Below are positions 43,632-51,198 of a DNA stretch of 64,000 bases, piece by piece. Made by a program: the position numbers and the translations under genes. The DNA is from a candidate division Hyd24-12 bacterium UBA6080. GTDB lineage: Bacteria > Fermentibacterota > Fermentibacteria > Fermentibacterales > JCC-6. The notes under the pieces were generated by a model. The model was not told where the DNA came from. It did no database searches and worked only from the letters and a program-made list of their open reading frames with translations. The stretch's first letter is position 1. Every line of letters begins with the position of its first letter. The DNA lies in NCBI GenBank assembly GCA_002436025.1, contig DIXM01000002.1, forward strand, positions 682,001 through 746,000, given 5' to 3'.

Positions 43632-44866
43632 GCGCTGAGTACCATGCCGGGCTGGACATCGGGGCGTCCGCGGTAAAGTGCGTGGTTGCGGTGGCCGGCG
43701 AGAACGGCGAGCCGGTTTTCTCCGGGCTTGGAGCCTCCGAGTGCAGGAACAGCGTTCGGGACGGAATACTTGTTGATATGGAGGGTGCGGCTGCCGCAGC
43801 CGCACGTGCGATGGAGGAGGCCGAGGAACTCTGCGGTTTCCGTATCGAAAGGGTTCAGCTCGCTGTGGGAGGCGCCCATGTGAGGGGCCTCATGGGAACG
43901 GGCACCATCGGCACCGGGAGTATGGACGAGCCCGGTGTCATCACGGAGAAGGACGTGGCGGCCGCGCTTGAAGCAGCAGGCAGCATCGACCTGCCTCCGG
44001 GATCAATGGCGCTGGACCGGATAACCCGCGACTTTGCCTTCGACCGTTTTACGGGGCTCTCAAAACCACCAGTTGGTCTCCAGGCATCATCAGTCACCGC
44101 AAGGGTCTTCACGGTCTACTCGGACAGGGTCCCAGTGGAGAACCTCATCGCGATGGTGGAACGGACCGGCAGAAAGGTCGAAGCTCTTGTCCCCTCCGGT
44201 CTCGCGGCGGGAGCGTCCGTTCTCAGTGCCGATGAAATGGACCTCGGTGTGGTTCTCATGGACATCGGGAGCTCCATGACGAACCTGGTCGTGTACCGCG
44301 ATGGCGGTCCCATGCACCTTGCTTCGTTTTCCATGGCATCCGACCACATAACCAGGGACCTGCAGCGTCTTCGACTGTCCTGGGTCCAGGCCGAACGCCT
44401 GAAAGTGGAGAAGGCTGCGGCGAACGACAGGATGAGCAGTCCGAACCTGGTGATGAACGTGCCCAGGGTGGGGGACAGGGGAACCCTGCAGATCTCGCAC
44501 CCGCTGGTAACCCAGGTGGTCTCCCAGAGGATCGAGGCCATCTGCGAAGGCGTATCCCAGGAGATCAGACGGTGCGGCCTTGAACCCGGCGACCTTCCTG
44601 CGGGGCTGATCATCACTGGAGGCGGATCGAGGACAAGGGGGCTTCTCGAAACCGCGGCAGCGGTAACGGGCCTTCCAGTCGAAACAGGCTATCCCAGGGC
44701 GAACGAGGTGCCCACCGAGATATTGAGAACCCCTGAGTTCGCTGTTGCTGCAGGGCTTTCCGTACTGGGGTGCGGGCGCGGCAGGAGGCACGGCAGGGGA
44801 ATGGCCTCAGGGCCCAAAAAAGGAATGCTTCGAAGGGTTAGAAACTTTCTTGACACGCTGAAATAG
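43628..44866 (+). CDS. ftsA: Actin-like division protein FtsA
   Basis: 412 residues. AGLDIGASAVKCVVAV is phosphate loop 1, VVLMDIGSSMTNLVVY is phosphate loop 2, and IITGGGSRTRGLLETA the adenosine motif. The C-terminus (GMLRRVRNFLDTL) is the amphipathic membrane helix. Tethers FtsZ to the membrane. Confidence 0.95.
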   Translation: MSAEYHAGLDIGASAVKCVVAVAGENGEPVFSGLGASECRNSVRDGILVDMEGAAAAAARAMEEAEELCGFRIERVQLAVGGAHVRGLMGTGTIGTGSMDEPGVITEKDVAAALEAAGSIDLPPGSMALDRITRDFAFDRFTGLSKPPVGLQASSVTARVFTVYSDRVPVENLIAMVERTGRKVEALVPSGLAAGASVLSADEMDLGVVLMDIGSSMTNLVVYRDGGPMHLASFSMASDHITRDLQRLRLSWVQAERLKVEKAAANDRMSSPNLVMNVPRVGDRGTLQISHPLVTQVVSQRIEAICEGVSQEIRRCGLEPGDLPAGLIITGGGSRTRGLLETAAAVTGLPVETGYPRANEVPTEILRTPEFAVAAGLSVLGCGRGRRHGRGMASGPKKGMLRRVRNFLDTLK

Positions 44867-44879
44867 CAGGGAGGATGCA

Positions 44880-46028
44880 ATGCCGGCTGTATACGATCTG
44901 ATGGAGCTTGGTGAAGACTCCGGTGGAAGGATCAGTCTTAAGGTGGTGGGAATAGGCGGCTGTGGCTGCAACGCCATCACAAGGATGGTCCAGAGGAAGA
45001 TCCGGGGCGTTCAGTACCTTGCCATCAACACCGATGTGCAGGACTTCGAGAACTGTCTGTACGACGAGAAGCTGATCATCGGCGGCCGGGTGACCAGGGG
45101 CAGGGGCACCGGGGGCAGCAGCGAGCTCGGCAGGCAGGCCGCCGAAGAGAACCTGACCGATATCGAAGACATGCTCAAGGGTTGCGACATGGTCTTCATC
45201 GCCGCAGGCATGGGCGGGGGAACGGGAACCGGAGCCGCACCTGTGATCGCCCAGGTGGCAAGGGAGCAGGGCGCGATCACCGTCGGAGTGGTATCAAGAC
45301 CGTTCGAGCACGAGGGCGTTCTCAAGCAGCAGAGGGCCGAAGAGGGCATACAGAGCCTTCGCAAGGTTCTGGACAGCCTCATCATAATCCCCAACGACCG
45401 CCTTCTCACAGTCGTTGACGAGGACGCAACTCTCGAGGACGCCCTGGCGATGGCCAATGATGTCCTTGCCAATGCGGTGGAGGGGATCAACCGCATCATC
45501 TCCGTGCCGGGCACGATCAACCTCGATTTCGAGGATGTCCGAAGGGTCATCACGAGCGGAGGGGGAGCCATGATGGGCACCGGCGTGGCCACGGGACCCA
45601 ACAGGGCCGAGGAAGCCGCCCGTCAGGCAATCTCGAACCCGCTTCTCGACAGCATCTCGATTGAAGGCGCCAGGGCGGTCCTGGTGAACGTCCATTCCTC
45701 ACGGGATGTGAAGTTCCGTGAGGCCATGATTGCCCAGAAAACCATCTCGGACGTCGTGGGACGCACTGCCCAGGTCTTCATCGGCCACAGCTATGGCGAC
45801 GATGTTGATGCCGAGATCAAGGTCACGGTCATAGCCACCGGCTTCGGTGACCGGATCGAGAACGATCCCATTGAGATGGACCTTCCGGCCAGGGTCGCAA
45901 GGGGACCCTTCGAGGGCGGAAGAAGGGGCACCGAGCACATTCCCTTCCCTGTCGTTGCCCACGGTTCCGGGAACGTGAACACGAGGGACGCGAACCTGCC
46001 CTGCTTTCTGCAGAGAGACTTTGATTAG
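44880..46028 (+). CDS. ftsZ: Tubulin-like division protein FtsZ
   Basis: 382 residues. The GTP-binding GMGGGTGTGAAPVIA motif is near residue 107. The C-terminal tail NLPCFLQRDFD resembles the conserved FtsA-binding peptide, with LPCFL in place of IPxFLR. The linker before it is short (about 35 residues). It closes the dcw cluster. Confidence 0.96.
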   Translation: MPAVYDLMELGEDSGGRISLKVVGIGGCGCNAITRMVQRKIRGVQYLAINTDVQDFENCLYDEKLIIGGRVTRGRGTGGSSELGRQAAEENLTDIEDMLKGCDMVFIAAGMGGGTGTGAAPVIAQVAREQGAITVGVVSRPFEHEGVLKQQRAEEGIQSLRKVLDSLIIIPNDRLLTVVDEDATLEDALAMANDVLANAVEGINRIISVPGTINLDFEDVRRVITSGGGAMMGTGVATGPNRAEEAARQAISNPLLDSISIEGARAVLVNVHSSRDVKFREAMIAQKTISDVVGRTAQVFIGHSYGDDVDAEIKVTVIATGFGDRIENDPIEMDLPARVARGPFEGGRRGTEHIPFPVVAHGSGNVNTRDANLPCFLQRDFD

Positions 46029-46049
46029 GGGTAATAAAAAGGCAGTATT

Positions 46050-46077
46050 TTGAACAACACCTTGTCGTATATATATT
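46050..46077 (+). promoter_or_regulatory. Candidate promoter for the radical SAM gene
   Basis: TTGAAC (46050-46055) and TATATT (46072-46077) with a 16-base spacer, in the AT-rich gap after ftsZ. Confidence 0.45.
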
Positions 46078-46109
46078 CCTCTTCCCAATTGTTTTCCTGA
46101 GAAGAGGAA
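46076..46109 (+). other. Hairpin covering the ribosome site of the radical SAM gene
   Basis: TTCCTCTTC (46076-46084) is perfectly complementary to GAAGAGGAA (46101-46109), a 9-bp stem with a 16-base loop. The 3' arm is the only good Shine-Dalgarno sequence (GAGGAAG) before the ATG at 46118, so the stem could block translation. If transcription starts as predicted near 46085, only part of the 5' arm would be in the RNA, so an upstream start (ftsZ readthrough) is needed for the full stem. Confidence 0.4.
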
Positions 46110-46117
46110 GCCACAGG

Positions 46118-47743
46118 ATGAGCAGAAAATCCGCAGGTGACCGGTACGAAGAGCGGAGGAAAGCCCTCCTTTCCACCGAGAAAAGCCTTGCCCTTGGTAA
46201 CTCCAGGGGTATGTTCGAAGCTGTGTTCGCTTTTCCGAGGCCGTACCACCAGGCAATGGCACACCTCGCGTTCCACAGGATCCACAATCAGCTCTCCACA
46301 TGGTCCGACACGGTATGCTCCCGCGCCTTCCTTCCCGAGCGCGACGAGTACAACTGGCGCAAGCGGGCATCCGCCCCGGCGGTAACGGTAGACTCGGGCA
46401 AACCAATATCGGATTGTGACCTTCTTCTATTCATCATCCCCGGTGAAACCGACTACCTGCCCGCCCTCGAGATGATGGAGATGTCGGGAGTGACCCTCAG
46501 GGCCTCCCAGCGCCGGGAGAAGTGGCCCCTGATTTTTGCGACCGGCCTTGGTGTGACGGCCAACCCAATGCCCCTGATGCCCTTTTTCGACGCCTTCATG
46601 ATCGGTGAAAGCGAGCCCATTCTGGGCCCGGTTCTCGACACGATAAAAAGCATGGGAAGGAACGCCGCCTCGAAAGACGCCATTCTCCAGCAGGTGGCCG
46701 ATCTTCCGGGGATGCTGGTTCCCAGGATCCACGGCGTATCACCCAGGTTCGGCATAATGCGCCAGTGGGCCAGCACGGAGAGCGTCGGCGCGCTCACCGG
46801 AACCATATCCGCCAAGTCTGTCATCCCCGACACATGGATAGTGGAGATCGCCAGGGGCTGCCCCTTCAACTGCAGGTTCTGCATGCCCGGGTACCTTTAC
46901 CTTCCTTACCGCGAGCAGCACCTCGAAGAGCTCGAAGAGACCATTCGGAGCATCCCCAAGGGGGAACAGGTAGTATTCACTGCCTGCACGCCATCGGGGC
47001 ATTATCAGATCGACGAGATAACGGCCTTTGCCCAGGGGTGCGGTCTTGTGGCCCATGCCAGTTCCCATCGCCGCGATACCCCCGAGATGGTGGAGGAGAT
47101 CCCCTCGACCTACGACGTCGAAACCCTGCTCATGGCCCCCGAAACCGGTTCGGACAGCCTTCGCAAGGTGCTTGGCAAGGGCCGCACGAACAGCGATTAC
47201 CTGCTCATTCTAAAAAACATGGACCCAAGGGTCAAAAGGATAAGGATAAACTTCCAGATCGGTCTGCCCTTCGAGACCGACGCAGACCGGGAAGAGAACA
47301 TCAGGTTCGTTGAAATGGTACAGGGGCATACCAGCCTTCCAATAACCGTTCGAATGGACCCGTTCATACCCCGCCCCTGGACGGCTTTCCAGTGGTCACC
47401 CATGCAGAACCCCGCCCGCCTCCGTTTGCTTATCGACAATTTCCAGCGAAGTGTCTCAAAACTCGGTATCAGTGAGATCAAGGGCATTTCTCCGCGGGAC
47501 GCGCACATTTATGCGCTCCTCTCCCGGGGGGACAGAAAAGTTGCCGCCGCCCTCGAGACCAAACTCACGGATGTCGGCTGGAACACGGCCTTTGAAAAGG
47601 CCGGGATCGACATGAACTGGGTCTTCGAACCCATCGAGGTGGGGAGCCAGTTCGGCTGGGATTTCCTGAACATGGGGTTCGGCTACACAAGACTTGCACG
47701 CGAGTTCCAGGCCGCCGCCGTCCTCGACGCGGAAAGACAGTAA
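46118..47743 (+). CDS. B12-binding-type radical SAM protein
   Basis: 541 residues. A cobalamin-binding-like N-terminal half (LLLFIIPGETDYLPALEMME, then FDAFMIGESEPIL) is followed by the radical SAM core: ARGCPFNCRFCMPGYLYLP holds the CxxxCxxC cluster motif near residue 250. This resembles the large family of B12-binding radical SAM proteins of unknown reaction, partly like the TIGR03960 group. The classical B12 His loop is not obvious. It stands alone between ftsZ and rpmB. Confidence 0.8.
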   Translation: MSRKSAGDRYEERRKALLSTEKSLALGNSRGMFEAVFAFPRPYHQAMAHLAFHRIHNQLSTWSDTVCSRAFLPERDEYNWRKRASAPAVTVDSGKPISDCDLLLFIIPGETDYLPALEMMEMSGVTLRASQRREKWPLIFATGLGVTANPMPLMPFFDAFMIGESEPILGPVLDTIKSMGRNAASKDAILQQVADLPGMLVPRIHGVSPRFGIMRQWASTESVGALTGTISAKSVIPDTWIVEIARGCPFNCRFCMPGYLYLPYREQHLEELEETIRSIPKGEQVVFTACTPSGHYQIDEITAFAQGCGLVAHASSHRRDTPEMVEEIPSTYDVETLLMAPETGSDSLRKVLGKGRTNSDYLLILKNMDPRVKRIRINFQIGLPFETDADREENIRFVEMVQGHTSLPITVRMDPFIPRPWTAFQWSPMQNPARLRLLIDNFQRSVSKLGISEIKGISPRDAHIYALLSRGDRKVAAALETKLTDVGWNTAFEKAGIDMNWVFEPIEVGSQFGWDFLNMGFGYTRLAREFQAAAVLDAERQ

Positions 47744-47763
47744 TCCAAAGCCCATATAAGCAA

Positions 47764-47800
47764 GCGCGCCCCGACCGGTAAAAACCGTACGGGAACGCGC
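47764..47800. other. Multi-segment perfect hairpin after the radical SAM gene
   Basis: GCGCG (47764-47768), CCCG (47770-47773) and CGGT (47776-47779) pair in order with ACCG (47784-47787), CGGG (47790-47793) and CGCGC (47796-47800) around an AAAA loop. There is no T run, so it is not a classical terminator. It separates the convergent radical SAM gene and rpmB. Confidence 0.45.
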
Positions 47801-47808
47801 TATGCAGC

Positions 47809-47838
47809 AAAAAGGCAAAGGCGGCGCCTTTCGGCGCC
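47809..47838 (-). terminator. Terminator of rpmB
   Basis: On the minus strand GGCGCC-GAAA-GGCGCC (47838-47823) is followed by a T-rich tract ending in five T's, just after the rpmB stop. Confidence 0.65.
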
Positions 47839-47846
47839 CCCGAGCC

Positions 47847-48035
47847 CTAAGCCCTCTTGACCCGTCCGCTCTTGATGCAGGTCGTGCAGGCCTTGATCCG
47901 CGTCGCGACGCCGTTGATCAGGATCCTGGCGGACTGAAGGTTGGGCTTCCAGATGTGTTTGGTGTGTCTGGTGGAATGGCTTACCCTGTATCCCACCGAG
48001 GGCTTCTTTCCGCATATATCACATTTCCAGGACAT
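47847..48035 (-). CDS. rpmB: 50S ribosomal protein L28
   Basis: 62 residues, the short L28 form. KCDICGKKPSVGYRVSHS is the conserved start and KACTTCIKSGRVKRA the end; CDIC and CTTC form a zinc-binding four-Cys set, so this is the C+ variant. An AAGGAG site precedes the ATG. Single-gene unit with its own promoter and terminator. Confidence 0.95.
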   Translation of the reverse strand: MSWKCDICGKKPSVGYRVSHSTRHTKHIWKPNLQSARILINGVATRIKACTTCIKSGRVKRA

Positions 48036-48071
48036 TGCAGTCTCCTTGTTGGTCTACGCAAACGAAGGCAA

Positions 48072-48100
48072 CATATACCGGAAACGACAGGAGAAATCAA
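48072..48100 (-). promoter_or_regulatory. Candidate rpmB promoter
   Basis: On the minus strand TTGATT (48100-48095) and TATATG (48077-48072) with a 17-base spacer, about 40 bases before the rpmB start. Confidence 0.45.
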
Positions 48101-48145
48101 GCCCTGACAGTCTTCGCGGAATCCCGTGACCGAGACACCGTGGTT

Positions 48146-48174
48146 TTGACATGCAAAGCCTCAGTGCGTATTAC
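48146..48174 (+). promoter_or_regulatory. Promoter of the orphan membrane protein gene
   Basis: TTGACA (48146-48151) and TATTAC (48169-48174) with a 17-base spacer, 64 bases before the ATG at 48238. Confidence 0.55.
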
Positions 48175-48237
48175 TCTGCCCTTGTTAGACACTGAAGGCT
48201 GCGTTGCCAATGCAGTGAAACCTCAGGAGGGCAGAAG

Positions 48238-48705
48238 ATGATCGAAGGGCTGTTGTCCAACCGGCCTCTGGTTATTGCTGTAAGTATTTCTGTGATAGTG
48301 GTCTACATGTTCCTGAAATGGAGAAGGGCCAGCAGATACGTCGACGAGAGGAACAAGGTCTACTCCGAGCACTACAAAAAGGTCTTCGAGTACTCAGACA
48401 GGGTCAGAAGCGACGAGCGCTGGCCCGGTTTTATGGCCATGATCCAGGAAAGACACCCTGTCGTGGACACCGGCGAACCGCCAGATGAAGAGACCTATCA
48501 GGTTTACTACAGGTCCATATGGGATGCATACGGAACCCAGTACGAACCCAATCAGGCCCAACCGGGAATCGCTGGAATCTCAGCATTTCTGAAGCGCAAG
48601 GCAAAGCCCCGGTACATCATGGTACAGGTCAGCGCCACAGGTGAGTTCACCGAAGAAAAGGTAAGCCGAACCAGCTGGTACGACATGTTCGAGAAGTCGG
48701 TTTAG
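48238..48705 (+). CDS. Orphan membrane-anchored protein
   Basis: 155 residues of unrecognised family. One N-terminal helix (about 9-27) is followed by a basic stretch (KWRRASR) and a mostly helical, Tyr-rich cytoplasmic part with YSEHYKKVFEYSDRV and EETYQVYYRSIWDAYGTQY. No catalytic motif is evident. CAGGAGG precedes the ATG. It lies between rpmB and the tmRNA gene with its own promoter. Confidence 0.75.
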   Translation: MIEGLLSNRPLVIAVSISVIVVYMFLKWRRASRYVDERNKVYSEHYKKVFEYSDRVRSDERWPGFMAMIQERHPVVDTGEPPDEETYQVYYRSIWDAYGTQYEPNQAQPGIAGISAFLKRKAKPRYIMVQVSATGEFTEEKVSRTSWYDMFEKSV

Positions 48706-48744
48706 CACAGCACTGGGATCAAGAGTGAACCGCTTGAGCACGGT

Positions 48745-48774
48745 TTGAACGATTCGGCAAGAAAAGTGTATATT
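48745..48774 (+). promoter_or_regulatory. tmRNA promoter
   Basis: TTGAAC (48745-48750) and TATATT (48769-48774), 18-base spacer, ending 14 bases before the mature 5' end of ssrA. Confidence 0.6.
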
Positions 48775-48788
48775 CAAGTGTATTCGTT

Positions 48789-49142
48789 GGGGGCGACAGG
48801 TCTCGACGGGTACGGATGCGGTTTTGCGGGAGCATGCCGAGGTTCCGCCGGCCTCGTTAAAAAGGCGGGAACAAACAACTGCCGCGTAAGCGACAACCCG
48901 TCACCCTCCAGTTAGGGTGGCCGTCCTCTCAACCTTCGCCTTCGAGGTTGTACAGGGCGACGCAATGAAGGCTGGCCTCCATCCCCCCACCTTCCGGGGT
49001 GAAGAGGCGAGAACAATGGAGGGCATGTCCGGAGAGCGCCGTCCGTTGCCCACCTCCGGCCAAGAATGAGTACGGACTAAGCATGTAGCGCCTTCTCAGC
49101 CCCCGTGCGCGGACGCGGGTTCGAATCCCGCCGCCTCCACCA
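48789..49142 (+). ncRNA. ssrA: tmRNA (one-piece), unusual tag region
   Basis: GGGGGCG at the 5' end pairs with CGCCTCC before ACCA at the 3' end, and the T-arm GCGGGTTCGAATCCCGC is intact, so the tRNA-like domain is certain. Pseudoknot 1 is clear: CGAGG/CCTCG with loop CCGCC pairing to GGCGG at 48864-48868. About 11 bases later the expected resume codon would be GCC (48881), which gives Ala-Ala-stop (GCC GCG TAA). No frame in this region ends in the usual (A)LAA. So the tag is either extremely short (at most EQTTAA if resumption is earlier) or the sequence has an error here. Length 354 is normal. Confidence 0.93.
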
Positions 49143-49285
49143 GTCCTCAAGAGGTCTTTCCAGACTCCGTAGCCGCGTGTGGTACGAACAACAGCGGATT
49201 GTCCGGAACACAGCTCATTCCGGAGTCAGACCGCATGCGACAAGCGGACCACTGAAGCAGATCTCCTTCGGTTTGCCGGACGTGT

Positions 49286-49314
49286 TTGCATGAATTGACA
49301 AACAGCCATATACT
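49286..49314 (+). promoter_or_regulatory. Candidate promoter of the selenoprotein pair
   Basis: TTGCAT (49286-49291) and TATACT (49309-49314), 17-base spacer, about 97 bases before the ATG at 49411. A TTGACA at 49295 lies inside the spacer but has no -10 at proper distance. Confidence 0.4.
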
Positions 49315-49410
49315 AATGCGCTGTTCCGTGCACGATCGATGATCTTTGCCTTTTCACAAACGTTTTCGGTTCAAGTGAAATGCACGGGCTAACACTTGGG
49401 AGGGATCAGC

Positions 49411-50037
49411 ATGAGGTCGTTGCTTTTTCTGTTTGCTTCGGTGATTACCGTTTCAGCCGCAGACATAGTCATCGGCAGCCAGGGCTCGCAGTCAAGCGAT
49501 CCCTGGTGTGGTTCCTGAAGCTCTCAGATGCACTACCAGGTGGTGGTGCTCGACAGCGAGATGGGAAATGCCATGGACATTCTGTCCATTGCCTGGCAGA
49601 GGGCTGCCAGCGGCAGCAGTGAGGGTCATTATTATGGTGTTGAGATCCACATGGGGCTCTGCGCCGATGACGAGCTCGGTGCGACATTCGACGACAACTG
49701 GATTCCGGGCACCCGCACCCTTGTTTTCGCGGCGGACACACTTGACCTCAGCGGGAACGCCAACGATTGGTCAGCTGTCACACTTGACAACCCCTTCTGG
49801 TACGGTGGTGAACAAAACCTTCTCATCGACCTTCAGTGGACCTCCGCCAATACGGCGTACAGCTTCTACACCTGGAGATGGGATACAGGTGCCGTCCGCT
49901 GCGTGAAGGCTATCAGCCTCGCCGCCCCTACTGGCGTGCTCTCTACACAGATCTCGGAATTGATGTTCTCGGGCGATTTTTCGCTGTCCCAGAGCACATT
50001 CGGCGAGATCAAGACCGTTTTCGCCTGTGAAGATTGA
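49411..50037 (+). CDS. Secreted CxxU selenoprotein, copy 1 (in-frame UGA at 49516-49518)
   Basis: 208 residues when UGA is read as selenocysteine (Sec36). The ATG has GGGAGGG 6 bases upstream. MRSLLFLFASVITVSAA is a clean signal peptide, cut before DIVIGS. PWC33-Gly-Ser-Sec36 forms a CxxU redox motif. The remainder is beta-rich: YQVVVLDSEMG, IPGTRTL, NPFWYGGEQNLLIDLQW, and a third conserved Cys164. No known family is recognised; the body vaguely resembles jelly-roll secreted domains of FCB bacteria. Without recoding, only a short ORF from an internal ATG at 49528 remains, with no signal peptide. Evidence for recoding: same UGA position in the adjacent paralogue, a SECIS-like hairpin, and selA/selB in this genome. 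Confidence 0.85.
49516..49549 (+). promoter_or_regulatory. Sec UGA codon and bacterial SECIS hairpin, copy 1
   Basis: UGA at 49516-49518. After 11 bases, GCACTACC (49530-49537) pairs with GGTGGTGC (49542-49549), eight pairs including one G-U, closed by the tetraloop AGGT. The loop starts 19 bases after the UGA. In the classical E. coli fdhF SECIS the loop is AGGUCU at a similar distance. Confidence 0.8.
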
Positions 50038-50047
50038 GGAACCATAC

Positions 50048-50680
50048 ATGAAAACACTTTCCACTCTGTTGCTTCTTCTTGCAGCTGTTCCTGCAAGCGC
50101 CGCGACGGTTACCGTTGGCAGCGAGGAGCTGTCCTCCGGCGAACCACTTTGCGTATCTTGAATCGAGTCGCTGCGCTACCAGGTGGTAGTGCTCGACTCT
50201 GAGATGGGCGGCGCGTTTGAATTCGACACCATCAGTCTCAAGAGGCACAGCTCGGGATCGACATCCGGTCAGACCACTTTTGCCGACTTCGAGATCTGGG
50301 CGGGACTGGCTGAGTCCGATGTTCTCGGTGACAACTTCGAAGACAATTTCATCCCCGGCACCCGGACACTTCTATTCAGCCGCGAAAGCCTTCTGATTGA
50401 GGCCGAACCGAATGCCTGGATACCATTCGTACTCGATTCCCCCTTCTGGTACGGGGGAACAAAGAACCTCATCATCGAGATCCTCTGGTCCGAAGGTGAG
50501 GAACTGGGTACGGAGTGCGTCTACACATGGCAATGGAACACCGGAACCATGCGATGCGCATCCGGGCCGTACGATTCGGAAACAGGAAGCCGGACCAGCG
50601 TGATACCCCTCATTCAGTTCTCAGGGGACATGACCCTTTTGAACACCACTTTCGCCGGAGTCAAGACTTCCTTCCAGTAG
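50048..50680 (+). CDS. Secreted CxxU selenoprotein, copy 2 (in-frame UGA at 50159-50161)
   Basis: 210 residues with Sec38. The signal peptide MKTLSTLLLLLAAVPASAA is cut before TVTVGS. PLC35-Val-Ser-Sec38 gives the same CxxU motif as copy 1, followed by the same YQVVVLDSEMG. Shared further on: NFIPGTRTLLF, LDSPFWYGGTKNLIIEILW, and Cys170 (matching Cys164). By eye the two are about 40% identical, so the UGA has been kept through considerable divergence. GAGGAA, overlapping the copy 1 stop, serves as ribosome site; the genes are 10 bases apart, hence one transcript. Likely extracytoplasmic thiol/selenol redox or metal binding; function unknown. Confidence 0.85.
50159..50199 (+). promoter_or_regulatory. 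Sec UGA codon and bacterial SECIS hairpin, copy 2
   Basis: UGA at 50159-50161. Upper stem GCGCTACC (50173-50180) and GGTAGTGC (50185-50192) close an AGGT loop that starts 19 bases after the UGA, exactly as in copy 1. Relative to copy 1 one A-U pair became G-U and one U-G became U-A, both pair-preserving. A lower stem GAGTCG (50165-50170)/CGACTC (50194-50199) extends it by 6 perfect pairs. Confidence 0.82.
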
Positions 50681-51198
50681 CGCTGACACACGGGTGACGT
50701 TGAGGCGTTTCGCTTGGGTCGGATCGGAATGGAATGCTCCATTGCTGCGTTTGAATACGGATACTACTCTGTGACATGGAGTTAAGCGTTTAGCCTGCTT
50801 TTCGATCTGACTTTGCATACCGGGGAAGTTGTTTTGGTTTCTCCTGGCCAGGAAGCTGACATTCCTTCTGAAACAAGGGTACATTTGATTTGGGGTCCTC
50901 CTCGCTGGAGGCGGAGATGAGCAGCAAGTGCTTAAGCCAGGAAGCGAAAACAATGTGAGTGCTTGGGTTTTACCTTTTATCAATTCTGTCAGAGGCTTTA
51001 CCAATGCTTGCCTTTCTCTCAAGCAACCAGCTCCCAGGGTAGTCCCGCGCCTGTACTCAGAAAGTTCACCCCATGAGTTCACCACCACCAGCTCCTTTCA
51101 ACGCCGGTTTCGATGCGACAGCAGGATGGGGGAAGGAAGCAGACGGTGCCAGTTGGTTTGCCAACTGTTTTCCTGCGAATGGATGGAGAGGAAAACCC
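50681..51198. other. Long gene-free stretch after the selenoproteins
   Basis: 518 bases without a convincing gene on either strand. Short open frames here have no start signals or recognisable product. The only structure I see is the hairpin at 51150-51171. I found no third selenoprotein copy, tRNA or repeat. Composition is more AT-rich than the core regions. Confidence 0.5.
51150..51171 (+). terminator. Terminator-like hairpin just before the GH114-like gene
   Basis: CAGTTGG (51150-51156), loop TTTG, CCAACTG (51161-51167), then TTTT. It lies 28 bases before the ATG at 51199, so it is either the end of an upstream transcript or an attenuator in the leader of the next gene. Confidence 0.45.

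Noticed and set aside
49295..49300. TTGACA as -35 of the selenoprotein genes
   Set aside because: No acceptable -10 lies 15-19 bases downstream; TTGCAT-17-TATACT fits better.
49143..49410. Sec tRNA or another tRNA near the selenoprotein genes
   Set aside because: No T-arm or acceptor pairing is visible; the only tRNA-like T-arm in this region belongs to the tmRNA.
49528..50037. Gene starting at the ATG after the UGA of selenoprotein copy 1
   Set aside because: It would lack a signal peptide and ribosome site, while upstream coding, the paralogue and the SECIS hairpin explain the full-length reading.
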